64,000 nt of DNA, taken from Ceratodon purpureus (taxonomy: Eukaryota > Streptophyta > Bryopsida > Pseudoditrichales > Ditrichaceae). Below the pieces are notes generated by a model that did not search any database, was not told where the DNA came from, and saw only the letters and a program-made list of their open reading frames with translations. Positions 11,701-23,588 of this stretch are shown here, one piece after another (the stretch's first letter is position 1; each line of letters opens with the position of its first letter). The stretch is taken from NCBI GenBank assembly GCA_014871385.1, contig CM026426.1, positions 105,001,281 through 105,065,280 of the forward strand, in the 5' to 3' direction. A program made the position numbers and the translations under genes.

Positions 11701-14068
11701 TCAGAGAGGAGTTGCAAGGAAAGGTGTTGTGAGACGTTTGGATAAGAAGATATGGTGCTTATCCGTCATAGATATTCCTCCGCTACCTTCAAGGCAAGGC
11801 GCGATATGTCTTATACTGTGCAAGACCAAATGCACACTGTAACAGGCAATCAGAAGCTTTTTGTAACTCTTGCCTACATTGACGTCTGCAAGGTAGCATG
11901 GTATATTTTTCATGGTGTTTTGAAATCCGCATACTACAGCTACAAAGTTGTTGCAAAAAATGGCCGCGTTAATGGAAGTCACTGCAATGTTGGAGTACAT
12001 CGTCCTCAGAATCACATTATTAGAATCTAGCCTTCATTCCATCATATTAGAATCTAGCCTTCATTCCATCATGTTATTGGATCATCACCATCTTTCTCAT
12101 TGTGATCGTCGGCAACCCTACGAGCTCAGAACCTTACAAACTAATTGTCTTGACTATGTTCTCTCTAGGTAAATGAGCTGTGCAAGGCAAAGCCTATTTC
12201 GCAGTCTTTCGTTAGTCAAATGAGGTAGGAATACTTCCAAAATGTTGAGGTGAAGGCGGTAGGAAGTAATCTCTCAAAGTGCACTGGGTGTGACTTCCTC
12301 GTTGAACTCATTGCAAAATATACAAGAAGTTCAGAGGAGTTGCAAAACCTAATAGAGGATAGAAATAGGCACCTGAACTATCAACGAGCTTATCGCAACA
12401 TTTATTACAGGTGGTCAACCCAATTTATACAGAATCTGACAGAGTTACTCTGCATCATACACGACAAGATGGACAAATCTAAAACTGCGATCCCCCGGAT
12501 GCAACATATTACAAAGGCAACAACACTTCATGGTCAAATTCCTATAGCATGTACGGGGATGTTGACTCACGGACATAGAGACGGTGCCTACACACACTAC
12601 TCAATTGTTCTATGGCCCGGAGATTCAAACTTCACGATATCCTTGTTGAGGAGGGTGATTTGTGCCTTAAAGAGACAACTTGTTTTAGGAGACGATAGCA
12701 CTTTTTCTTGCTCGGCCACAAAGTGAATTTTTTGATGCCCTAATGTATGGAAAGTCACATTGTATTCCTTCAATTCCATCCTCCAGAGATGAGCCACTCC
12801 CTCCCCTCTGCCTGGTAGGCCTACCATTGGGTTGCCCAAGAAGTTGTATCTCCACCTTGATAATTCAGCAAAGAACAATAAGAACCCTTTTCTTATATCA
12901 TTCTGCTTGCTACTGATGGCTAGACAAATATTCAAGAAAGTTACAATCAGTTTCTTGATCGTGGGACACAGGCATGAGGACATTGATGCGCACTTTAGTT
13001 ACCGGCAATCGCCTTTATTTTGGAGGTTGTTCAAGAAGCAGCTGACTGCAAAAGTAACATAGGCAATTTTCATCACGACGGAAACAATGCGATAGAGGGA
13101 CATGGTGAAATGTATCTTGTTAAGTTCTATATAGTAGAAGAGGAAGAAGACGCACGGTGGCCTGTAATAAGGTATAAGAAGCAAAAATGTGGAGGGCAGA
13201 TGGAGAGGGCAAACCACCTTTGCCTATTAGTGATCCAAAATAAATTCCCTATAAGCACTTATGGGGCACTGTCAAAGTTGATGAGAGCAAGACAAACGTG
13301 GATAAAGAGGTCGCACGAGCAGAAGAGAGTTCAGAAAATAGGAATTTCATAAAAAACGGAATATCTAAATACATTGAGTACTGGAGAAATTGCATGGCTC
13401 GGGATATGAAATATGCACAAGACATCATACCCTACGTAGAGTACTAGGAGCAAATTTTAGAGGAAATCAATGAGCCACTCCCTAATAATCCCACCACCTT
13501 GCAAGAAGGAATTTGGCCCATGTTAAACTGGAAACCGGATTACGTCACTGCGTTCGATGTAGACTATGATGATGTAGAGGATCCGGATATTTGTCCCGGG
13601 GATGAAGATGAAGTGGAGCCTTATCCTTTCTGCGGTCCTTCAATAACTAGGCCAAAGTCTGTGTTCAACCCCTACCGTGACGTGTTGCGTGGCGATTGGG
13701 TTTTCTATCGTCCGAGTAACAAATGCTACCTATCCATTTGGAGGGGTAGGGCTGTAGAGCCTCTTACAATAGAGCCTGGACCTAATTATGGGAAATTCTA
13801 AGTTGAATGGTGGACTCTGATGAAGGGCAAGAAGGAAGGTAAGAAAGTAGTTGCTAGGGAGTGTTGGACAAGACGGTGGGAGAGGGAGTTGACTCTTGCG
13901 AAGTGGGTGGAGTGTAAATCCGTTGTGTACACTCATAGGACCAAGAAAAGTACGCATGTGGGTCCTCTAAAGACCCATCTAATATTCGATGAAGTTGCGA
14001 TAGCTGCTATGCCAGACTTGGAATCTAATGGCATTGCAATGAACTCGGATGATCCGGATGAAAACTAA
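11701..14068 (+). pseudogene. DUF7869-type transposase-like gene, decayed
   Basis: The order of motifs matches DUF7869 proteins, a family scattered through animals, plants and oomycetes. An N-terminal segment has VCKVAW...AYYSYK...NGRVNGSHCNVGVHRP (11752-12000). A CXXC precedes an Arg/His-rich stretch, then DKMDKSKTAIP (12465-12500) and HGHRDGAYTHYSIVLWPGDS. The signature LYLHLDN then GHRHEDIDAHF follows at 12832-13000. A C-terminal part has KVEWW-like and ECWTRRWE segments (13800-13920). The conserved Asp in LDN and the His-Glu-Asp cluster look like a metal-binding catalytic site, but calling it a DDE transposase is inference. At least five frame changes or stops separate the pieces (for instance after 12726, 13065, 13352 and 13801), so it is dead. 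Confidence 0.7.
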
Positions 14069-14480
14069 TTGGCTATCCGCGAACGCTTATGACCTTACCA
14101 GTAGAATTTCTTGAGAGATATATTTAACTCTGTAGAGGATATTATATAAACATTGTAAACGTTGTCATTCCTTCAAATAAGATTTTTACATGACGAAGCA
14201 ATAATTTGTATGGACGTACAATCTTCTATTATGCATAAAATAATGTTTCTATTGTCTTGTTCACATTTTCTTTCATGGAGAATAGTTGGCTACGTACCGA
14301 CGCTTGTGACCATACGGGAAGAACTTTCTAACCATAATGTATACCTTACTAGTGGTGATTATATGAAGAAGATGAACATTGTGAACATTGTGATTTTAAT
14401 AATTAACATTTTTACATGATTATTGTCGAGTGATCTTGTATTTTTGGATGAAGACTAGTCGGCTGCCCGCCAACGCTTTT
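14069..14480 (+). repeat. diverged repeats after the DUF7869 pseudogene
   Basis: Three related segments begin near 14069, 14285 and 14455. Each starts with a form of TTGGCTA..CCG.CAACGCTT preceded by GATGA.A.C/ATAG. They are about 170-215 bp apart and could be subterminal repeats of the surrounding transposon. Similarity is by eye only. Confidence 0.4.
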
Positions 14481-14727
14481 TATAACAAATGGTCTCACGA
14501 ATCCAAATGATGATTGTAGGGTGTTGTTCAATAAGCACTTGGGATTCCGCCATAGTTACCACTTGCAGTATCCTTCGAAATATCGTATGCTTCGTCAATG
14601 ATCCGAACCCACCCCATAGTTGAAAGCTTGTGCGTTGAAACTTCTTCAATGCGGTTGAAGTGAAGACTACCTTTGCTCTCCAAGTAAGTGGCTGACCTGT
14701 GATTTATATTAGACTCGGCAAAGATCT

Positions 14728-15862
14728 CACTACTAGAAAATCGTGACCAATTTAACAAAATATCAACACATTTCTGTTGCTTGGGACACTGGATTGACCG
14801 TTTTAACAGATTTTTGAATTTTTGTAGAAACCAAGAGAAATTTCTGTTGATTTGGATAGTGCAATGACCAAATCAACAAAATTTTGTTGAAATTTGGAAT
14901 CTTTTTAGAATCTTTAGGATTGCGGAAAAAATACTTGAAAAATAATAAAGAATCCTTTTAAGTAGCAAGAAAACAGTTTGAAATATGAAAATAGCACTTA
15001 AAAATCCCCAAAAAGTACTTCAAAATATGAAATCAGCACTTGGAAAAGCCAAGAAAACACTTCAAAATTTGAAAATAGTAGCTTGAAAATGCCGGAAAAG
15101 CAATTCAGAACTTCAAAATTTGGTGATTTTAAACTTCTGCAGAATGTAGTGGCCGTTTAGGCATAGTAAACTAACTTTTTTGGAAAAACTTTGAACTCAA
15201 AAAAGTTGAGAAATCAAGTAAATTTTAATTTCCAAAAATCCATTTGTAATATAGAGCCTCTTTTCAAAAGTTATAGATAGATTTCAAAGAGGGGGTTGCA
15301 AGGATTTTGTTTTTGATATTTTAAAACACCCTCTTTGACTTCTGTCTATTATTTTTGAATGGAGGCTCAAATCACAAAAAAAATCTTGGAGATTAAATTT
15401 AACTTCATTCTTCAACTTTTGTTATTTCAAAGATTTTTGAAAATAGTTATTTTACCATGACAAAATGGCCCTCAAAGTTTGCTAAATTCCAAGACTACGT
15501 AGTTGAAGCATATATGTATGAAAAAAAAATATAACTCTATACATTGACTTTGACGGATGGTGAGTTGGTCAAGGCATCGGACCATAGTTGTGAGGTGTAG
15601 AATTTGATTCGGCTAGCGCACAAGTTTGAGGGGCTACGCTACCCGGAGAGCCTAGGCTCAAAATAAATGATTATTTCCCAAAAATTCCAAGGGGGGGAAA
15701 AGAATAAATAAATAAAAAATTGCGTGGAGTGTCCAAATCAACAAAATCAAATCAACAATTTTTTGTTGAGTTCTGTCTCGTTCAACTTGACCTAATTAAC
15801 AACCACAATGAACACTTTTTGGTTGAAATTGTGTTTGTTTGGTCACAGAATTTCTAGTAGTG
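14728..15862. mobile_element. non-autonomous CACTA (EnSpm-type) element with 3-bp target duplication
   Basis: The left end is CACTACTAGAAAATCGTGAC at 14728, and the right end is its inverted counterpart ending TTTCTAGTAGTG at 15862. TCT flanks both sides (14725-14727 and 15863-15865), the 3-bp duplication typical of CACTA elements. Subterminal repeats of the form AATCAACAAAAT occur near both ends (for example 14872 and 15735), as expected for transposase-binding sites. The 1,135-bp interior has no transposase, so the element needed help from elsewhere. It contains a long foldback at 15151-15470. Confidence 0.9.
15151..15470. repeat. long foldback (inverted repeat) nested in the CACTA element
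   Basis: The arm 15151-15293, starting GGCCGTTTAGGCATAGTAAA, pairs with the reverse complement of 15329-15470, with a loop of about 35 bp. Similarity is clear along the whole 140-bp arms, with scattered mismatches. It may be a separate foldback MITE that jumped into the CACTA element, since its GGCC ends look terminal. Transcription through it would give a long hairpin RNA. No target duplication was found. Confidence 0.7.
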
Positions 15863-16225
15863 TCTTCTTGGTGGTCAGGGGAAATACAATGTTGGAAGCC
15901 TCTAAAGTATGGATCATCTCAAGGGTATACACAACACTTTAGAACCACTCTACACCTAGCTGCATCAGACGTGCAATGTGCACAAAAGCTGGAATGGTTG
16001 TGGTGCCACCTCATTGCAACGGCACCTTGCCTCCTCATCAAGGCGCAGTCTTCGCTTTTGTCTAACCTCTATAGTATGCTCGTGGCTAATAAAACAGGTG
16101 CACTTGCATTCAAAGGGGCGGTCAGCCAAGATGAGAGAAGGTGCTTTACTAATTATTGGAACTGGCCTCGGTAGTTCCCCTTCTCAATGGCTGAAAGTTG
16201 AAGGACAACACTTGGCTAGGCTCTC

Positions 16226-16660
16226 CACGTCGGCTATTAGCCGATGTGGACCTACTCTAGTCGTTGGCGACTAGCCGACTAGAACTTACTTCAGAGAAAG
16301 GCAAAGACTTACTTAACAGTAAATGACCCACATTATTTGTCAATCATGTTGTGGTGTAACTTTTAAGGGGAATGCTTTGCTAACATCGTATGTCCGGCAC
16401 GTTCGATGGACAAATTACCCAAAATTGTATAGTGTGGGAGGGGCAAGTTCTCCTTTGAACACCACTTTGGGCGAACAATGAAAACCAAACTGGATGAAAA
16501 AGTTGTTCTTTTTTTCTATTTCTAATTCCACATTTTGTGACATTTTGTGGTTGTGTATGAATTTCTCCACTTGTATAAAAATAGAAAACAAAATGCAATA
16601 TGTAGATTGAGTACACTAGAGGTTGGTTCTCTACGTCGGTGGCTAACCGACTAGGATCCA
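16226..16660. repeat. GTCGGCTA-type palindromes
   Basis: CACGTCGGCTATTAGCCGAT (near 16227) is an almost perfect palindrome. It is followed by TAGTCGTTGGCGACTAGCCG and a further copy, ACGTCGGTGGCTAACCGACT, near 16636. The same GTCGGC core is frequent in the region before the DUF7869 pseudogene, so these could be terminal repeats of that element on the far side of the CACTA insertion. Confidence 0.35.
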
Positions 16661-18336
16661 CTGAGGATCTCAAGACCATGACTACACTTGCATTTGGAAG
16701 AAGGATCCGAGAGAGGTGAAGAGCCCTCACAAAATTAGTCACAAATGATACAACGGCAACATTGCCATCTACTAGGCGGCTCGCCAATTGTGGCCTTTCT
16801 TTAACCTCTTTGACTTCACAGATCTAATTGCGGAGGGTGTCTTTACTTCATGGAGCATCTTTAGGTCTTCAGGGTTACAGTTAATGGTTAGAGTTTGAGG
16901 TTTAGGGTTTTTTGTCAACCATCCACTGAGGATATTGGCTATGTCAGTGTTGCGTGGTTGTTCAAATTTGAACATTATTATGAAATTTATTCATAATGTT
17001 TTATTTCCTTGTAAGCAGACTGCATTTTTCCTTTGATGATTCATTTGTTTTTCTTGAAATTTTAAGAGAAACACATCAAATGCACGTTTATTGTTGATAC
17101 AATGTTCATGCAAAGTAGTCCACAATTGAGCGTTTTATCCATAGTTACTTAAATATCTCATCTATACAACAAATCTCAAAAATATGGGATAAAAAATTAT
17201 AGTAAAGGCACTACAACAAGTTCCCTTCAAATCATCACAAGTTACATGTTTACTAAAATGTGTCCATTAATTTGATTTCGAAGCAATCAAGGTCAAAGTG
17301 GTCAATTAGAGGATTACTTAGAGTACTATAAAAATGATTGTTTGTCGAAAGTAGTTTAAATTGGAAAATGATGTCTAAATAAATTCTAAAAATTAAAATA
17401 TATTTGTATGATGTCCTAGACACCTTTTCTACATTTTTAAAACATGTTTTGAACTCAATACAAAGAACAAAAATAACATTCTAGAATATGCTTGAAATTT
17501 TTGTTCATTCATAGATGAAAAACTATACTCTCTTGAAGAACTCTAAATGTTATATGTGTCATGTATTTATGAGACATCTAAAAAAAGCAACACTTTTTCT
17601 AATTTGGTCTATATTTTGAAATCCTTTTGCAAATGCTACATTTTGAGAAGTCTCATTAGATTATATGAAAATAGTTTATAAAGTGACACTCTTAAGGTGG
17701 AACTTTGCATAGTCAATCATAGCCTTCTGTAAAATTTGTTCAAAAATAACATTTTGACTTCTTGGTTGTCGAAGTTTCTTTTTTAGACTTGGAAATAAAG
17801 GATCTTCAATATAGAAGACTATGCACACTTTTTATTGCTATTTAGAGTGGTTACATTTATCAAAAATTGTCTCAACAAGTCATTATGTCCATTACAAGCT
17901 GCAATAGCATTACCATTATATTAGTTAAAATCTTAATATATAGGTTCATTATAAGAACCCATTTGAAATTAAATTAATTAATTCATTTAATATTGCAAGG
18001 AAGGAGTAGAAGTTGGATTTGACTTGGGATAATGTTGTGTGGATGTTGACGCCTTTCATTATTTGTGTTATAATTGCTATAATCAAACACTAATGGTTCC
18101 AATATTCTTGATATAGTAACTGAAGTTGAAATTTAAAAGATGTGTGAATTACTTAAAATTAAAAGGTAAGATGGTTGAGGGTAACTAAAAATGACTAATC
18201 AATTCATTTTCATTAGACGTACACTATGCATAATTCTTCTTTTATTGAAGTCTGGATAGTTATTTATTTATTTTTACTTGTAATAGTATATTATGACTTT
18301 GTTTTATATATGAAAAACCACATACATGTACTGCAG
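16661..18336. other. AT-rich sequence, no gene recognised
   Basis: No coherent coding was seen. It lies immediately upstream of the first dynein exon and is probably the preceding intron; it ends in a normal acceptor (CTGCAG, 18331-18336). Confidence 0.5.
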
Positions 18337-18475
18337 GATCGCATCATGTTTGCTTGTACTGCGTTTGTATCAAATGCTCTAGGTCAAAGATTTGTAGAAC
18401 CACCAATGTTGGATCTAGGAGACTCATTGAGTGATTCAGTGCCACACAGTCCGCTACTGTTTATTTTGTCTGCTG
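18337..18475 (+). CDS. axonemal-type dynein heavy chain, internal exon
   Basis: The exon begins after CTGCAG and ends before GTAAGA, encoding 46 codons plus one base. The peptide runs from DRIMFACTAFVSNALGQRF through VEPPMLDLGDSL to LLFILSA. This matches the AAA6-proximal (D6) region of dynein heavy chains, which typically reads FV..LG..FVEPP..DL....DS....PL.F.LSPGADP. Dynein heavy chain is the ATP-driven motor of the axoneme. Phase and peptide join exactly to the exon at 49649. In land plants such genes serve sperm flagella, and an inner-arm type is likely because outer arms were lost. No stop or frameshift is present, so the exon looks functional. Confidence 0.9.
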
Positions 18476-19441
18476 GTAAGAAATGACATTTCTTTATGCA
18501 ACACCAGATTAATACGATAAATCAGACTTATATAAAGCTTCTTATTTTATGACATAAATAAAATCAAAATGCATATAATATGTTTTTTTTGCAAAGTATG
18601 TGGCCTGTTTTTAATGTTAAACAATATTATATTAAAAAGACACAAAGCAGTTTTTGAACTAAAACTCAATATAGATTCCAAAATTGATAAACTTTCCTTG
18701 CATCTTGGACTTTCTTACATGCAAGAATACCATTGTCTGCTAAGAAAAATCTCAAAGCTTTAATTATAAGTAATCTTGTATGCCCAACTATAAGTTGTAT
18801 ACAAATTATATTGTTGTAAAGATAGACGCATTATATTTAGAACTTATTTATTCATTAAACAGATTTCATCTTGACCAAGAATTTATAACGAATTCTTTTG
18901 CAATTTAACATTTTAATAGGTTTGTCCTTAACCCCTAAAGCATTTGGCCTGAAAACATGAATTTTTCCCTCAAAACAACCCTGTTTTGCTTCAAATTATA
19001 ATTTACCAAATTCGCACCTATTTCGAGGAATCTGACCGTAGGATCTAGTAACTAACTTGTTTATGTATGTGTAAAAAAAATTTCAGGTTGTAAGTCTTCA
19101 CCATTTGCAAGATCATAAACTTTGAAGTCGATAGAAAAGTTTTTTTCAGTACTGCCCGGCAAAGATAGTCACCATTTAGACACCGAATTAGCCAATTTCT
19201 CGACCCTCTTATGGGTGGAGACAATGCTGATTTCTTTTCAAAGTCAGTTAGAAGTATACTCCCCAAATTTGAAGAGCATACAATTCATGGAAGTATACTA
19301 AAATCGCATTTGAAATGATTAGGGTCACTAGAAACACACATACACTACCTCTTCAGTGAGAGTGGAAATGCCAAACCTCAAATTTTTATTAGCAAAATCC
19401 AAACGGTGAAAACATCCCTTCCTACTAAAAAAAAATATTAG

Positions 19442-19484
<43 letters not shown>
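19442..19484 (+). repeat. poly-A tract, 43 bp
   Basis: Uninterrupted A run inside the left part of the piggyBac element. Such tracts vary in length and are prone to sequencing error. Confidence 0.95.
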
Positions 19485-19486
<2 letters not shown>

Positions 19487-20751
19487 AAAAAGATAAAATC
19501 CATAAAAGATATGAATTTCCTAACATAAAATGTGATTTTGTGGAATAAATTGGTGTAGGGCAGTGAAGGAAAAATGGGTGGAGACGGTGACCCGAGATTA
19601 GGGGTGGAAATCCTAACTGCCAACTAATGAAGGAAATCTAGATAGATGAATGCAAACACAATATCATGATCAATGAAGTCTAATTGGAGATTTTGAAAGA
19701 ATTTTTATTCATGGATATGTAGAGGAGCCGTTGGTTCAATGCAAGTGTGACTAAAATTGTTCACTGCCACCTCACTCCCATTGGGTACCCATCCTCCACT
19801 CCAGCTCGGCTCTCAACATCACAGCCTGTCATACTGATCCCCTCCCGCCTCACCCGCCCCTCCTCTCCCCGACTCACCCACTCTTCCCCACCCCGACTCA
19901 TCCACTCCCCCCCTTCTCGACCACCCACTCCCCAGCCCTGTGCCTCAGCCCGACTCAGCCAATCTTCCCCCCCCCCCCCCCTTCCCGACCACCCAGTCTA
20001 GTCCCTACTCCCGCTCCCGCTCCCGCTCCCTCTCGATCCTGTTACTCTCCTCTCGGACCCCTTTCTCCACTCCCCAGCCCCGTACCCCAGCCCGACTCAT
20101 CCCATCTTCCCCTCCTTTCCCGACCACCCGGTCCTGTTCCCGCTCCCGCTCCCTCCCGATCTCCTTACTGTATCCCCCCGGCCCCGCCCTCAGTGCCAGC
20201 TGGCCCAGCTCGCTCCCTTTTTGCAGTCCCCGTTCCGCCCTTTGTAATTCCTCCCTGTCCCTGTCTCTCTCGTGCCGTGGCCTCCGTGCCCACCCTCATT
20301 CCAGAGCCCGTCCCCAGCCTATTCTGAAACCAGAAAAAAAAATCAACATATGCACCCTTCCAATCAAACAGAGGAATGCCTTAGCCAGTAGCAAGTTTAG
20401 GGGCTTCCTAACTCAGACACTTGGGGGATAATAATCATATTTAGGATACGAAGTGCATTTGTGAAGAAACGTAAATAAAAATAAATAAAAAAGTCATTAC
20501 CTAATGAAAAAAATTTAAAAAATCAATTTAAAAAAAATAAAATAGTAACTTTATTTTGATGAAGGGTGAGGATCAAATGCAAGAAAATCCTTTCATTGAT
20601 CTATGAACTCTATGAACAACAAATTTATATTTTCAGCATAGAAATTGTAGCATCGAATACGTACTAGAATATACAACATAGGAAAAAAAAAAAAAAAAAA
20701 AAGATAAATGACTTACCTAGTAAATATGAAACCACATAAAGATGGAGGTTT

Positions 20752-23588
20752 TCACATATTTGTATGAAACAACTCAAAGCAATTAGGATTTCTCCAACAC
20801 ATGAACTGGCCGTCGCACTGAAAACAATAAGTACAAACTGCCCGTGCCTTGCATACCACACATGTTCTCCTCAAATCAGAGTGAGACAATACGTGAACAA
20901 GCGGTCTGTGTGCTCGAATTGCATTCTCGCGGTCTGAACGCAGCTCATAATGCTCTAGAAGCTCTTCACATAACTTGGTCTTGAATTGTAGGTGAGTCAT
21001 AGGAGGCTCAACAATTCTACCACGAGTAACTCGGTTGAGGTACATCACGTACATATTGACAACCGTTGTGTCAATCACGAACCAAAACACACGATGGGAA
21101 TGTCTTCTCTAATGGCTCCGTTTCTCCGAGGTACCACTACTCGAGGCTCATTCGGAGAAGTAATAGGATTCGCGTGAGAAAACAATAAAAGGACTGGTCG
21201 CTTGTCCTTCCACATAACACAGGACAAGCAACGGCTGCGATGCATTCTCCACTCAAGGAATCCTTGGGGTGATCTTCTAAAATTTTGAGGTGTCTTCAAA
21301 TATGTCGGAAGACCAACGCGGTTAGACTGTGCGGTACCTGTTGCATAAATCCCCATGGTTGCTAATTCATTGAACAAAGGCACGGATGTGAAGTAGTTGT
21401 CCATGACCACACAATGGCCCTTGTTCTCTAAGCCTTTGATCAATCTCAGGACTACTCTATGCGGTACACTTGGTCCACCCCGAGGTACTCCAACCACGAT
21501 TTGTTCTTCAATGTCACAACCACAGTAGATATCAAAGTTATATACAAACTTTGATTTAGAGTCCGCTAAGCACCAGACCTTGATGCCCCACTTCTGCGGC
21601 TTCTACGGCATATACTGTCTTGCAGGGCAGTATGATCCCTTATATCGGATCATCATCTCATCTATAGTGACATACTCCCCTAATGTCCACTCTCTCTTGC
21701 ATGCCTCTCTAATATCATTTACCAGCCATCGAACTTGCCGCATCTTGTCGTATCCTACTTGGCCTCGCTCAAGATTTGAGTATGTATCCGGATCCATAAC
21801 ATGCATACACCGCCTCAATTCCCTAAATCGTGCCAAAGTCATGATGTTGGAAATAATGGGGCAATGGAAAATAGACCCAATTCTCTCCCAATATGTCTTC
21901 ATGTTTGGTTGCTTCTTCATTCCCATATAGATATGGATAGCCAAAAATGCCCTAAAATCTCCAATGGTCATTGGTACCCAATTCCGCCCCCCAATTGTCC
22001 TCCCTAAAACATCATTGAAGCAATTAGCATATCGATTGGTCTCCCTAACAATTCTCCGTAGTAAGCTGTAGGGCCAAAATAAATTCCAAAGTTGCAAAAT
22101 AGTCGGTAAAACTTCGAACAAGCAAGTAGTTCCGCTAACTCCATCAAACGCATTTGGAATTGGCTCATACGTATAGTGATCCTGTCCCCAAAATTCATCC
22201 CCATATTCCAACCGTACATTTTCCTCCACAACTTCACCCACATGCCCCTCACTCAAAACTCCATCACTCTCATCTTCACTTTCGTACTCATTATATGAAC
22301 TCATGTTAACATCGCTTAATTGTGCCACAAATGCTCCTACCCGTCTATATCTCCTTCTAACTGCCCTTCGTATAACCTCATTAGGAATTGCATCATGTAT
22401 ATTGACATTTGGACCTCCCTCATGGTGGCCTCCATCCTCCATACCCGCTCCTTCCCCCCCTTCCTCCTCGGTCCCGCCCACTCTTTCTACCCCTTCCCGG
22501 TCTGCCTCCCCACCCGCTCTCTCACCCCCTTCCACAGTACCCACCCCTCCCCGACCACCACTGTCCCCACCCGCTCTCTCACCCCCTTCCACGGTACCCA
22601 CCCCTCCCCGACCCAGTGTCTGCTCTGTGCGCTTGTCTGCGTAATATCCTCCGTTCTATGTATGTGCTGTTTATTGAGTTGGTGTATCTTAATGTAATGC
22701 AATGTCCCTCCCCGCCCGTTCCCTCTCCCTTTCCGCCCGTTCCCTCCCCGCCCGCTCCCTCCCTGCCAACTCCCTCCCCGTACTCTCTCTCCCCCAGCCC
22801 CCGACTCCCCGTCTCCCCTCCCGATGTCGCACCCCCTCCATCCCCAGTCTCGCCCGCTGCTACCCCCCATGCATGAACCACCCTCTCCCAGCCCGCTCCC
22901 TTGGCACGTCCCTCCCCGCTCCCGCCCACACTAACCCCGCCTGCCCTCTCCGAACCCGCCCCTCTCTCATCGAACCCCGACACTTCCCTGTCTTCAACGT
23001 CGACCTGCAGGCCGTCTCCCGCCCATTCTCTTGCGTAGTTCTCTCCGCCCACACCTCCAGCCCACTCTTCGAAATGCAATCTTGTGTTTACCGCTTCCAA
23101 TCCTGCAGCCATTTCTCCCTCCTCATCCTCAAGATCTTCGACACCCTCTACATGTCTACCTCCTGCATGGACCTCTGTTCCTGTAGTGATAGTGCTGCGT
23201 TTTCGACGTCTTTGATGTGGCCTGTGAAGAAGTTCTGGAGGCCAGGTAATACTCTCTAATCCACCCCCTTGCATGACTCTTTCATCATTGTCAGATTCAG
23301 ATTCAGCATCACAAGAGGACTCCCTCCCCCATTCCTCTTCATTTGCATTTTCATTTTGTAGAATACCTTCTGCTGCAAGAAATTGCCTCATAGTCATATT
23401 CCTCAAAACCTCTCTCTCAGTTTCTGAAATGGGAGAAGCTCAGAAGGAGGACGTGGTGGTGTGTCCTGGATGGTTGGTGGAATAATAGGAGGTGTAGATG
23501 AGGTAGAAGGAGGAGCTTCGAGATTTGCTAAGCGCATGCTCCTCCGCACCACCTCAGCATGGTGTTTATAACGTCGTTTTGGCGCCAT
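20752..23588 (-). pseudogene. piggyBac transposase (DDE_Tnp_1_7 family), inactivated
   Basis: The reading starts near 23588 with a basic N-terminus (MAPKRRYKHHAEVVRRSMRL). An acidic and Gly-rich region follows, then the catalytic core. The expected acidic residues are present: Asp in TIDEMMIRYKG (about 21660), Asp in VVMDNYFTSVPLF (about 21400) and Asp in WKDKRPVLLLF (about 21206). The C-terminal Cys-rich finger is present too (RTCVVCKARAVCTYC, about 20860). Damage includes a stop at about 21605 after YMP, a frame change in the Gly-rich region near 22600, and a deletion at about 21100. That deletion joins GAIREDIPIV directly to VFWFVIDTT, removing roughly 35-40 residues that normally include the conserved GVD..DQ segment. 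The family cuts and pastes at TTAA without leaving footprints. Confidence 0.88.

Noticed and set aside
15540-15660. tRNA-like segment (GAGTTGGTCAAGGCATC then GAATTTGATTC)
   Set aside because: Resembles A and B boxes but is too diverged and has no edges; not listed as a separate SINE. A similar weak segment near 27940-28010 was rejected for the same reason.
17209-17230. CACTACAACAAGTTCCC, resembling a CACTA terminus
   Set aside because: No inverted partner or subterminal repeats found within reach; similar words occur by chance in AT-rich sequence.
19747-20431. Long plus-strand open frames rich in Pro, Ser and Arg
   Set aside because: They come from C/T-rich low complexity inside the piggyBac element; no domain or start context supports a gene.
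22303-23259. Plus-strand Pro/Ser-rich open frames
   Set aside because: Reverse shadow of the Gly/Glu-rich N-terminal part of the piggyBac transposase.
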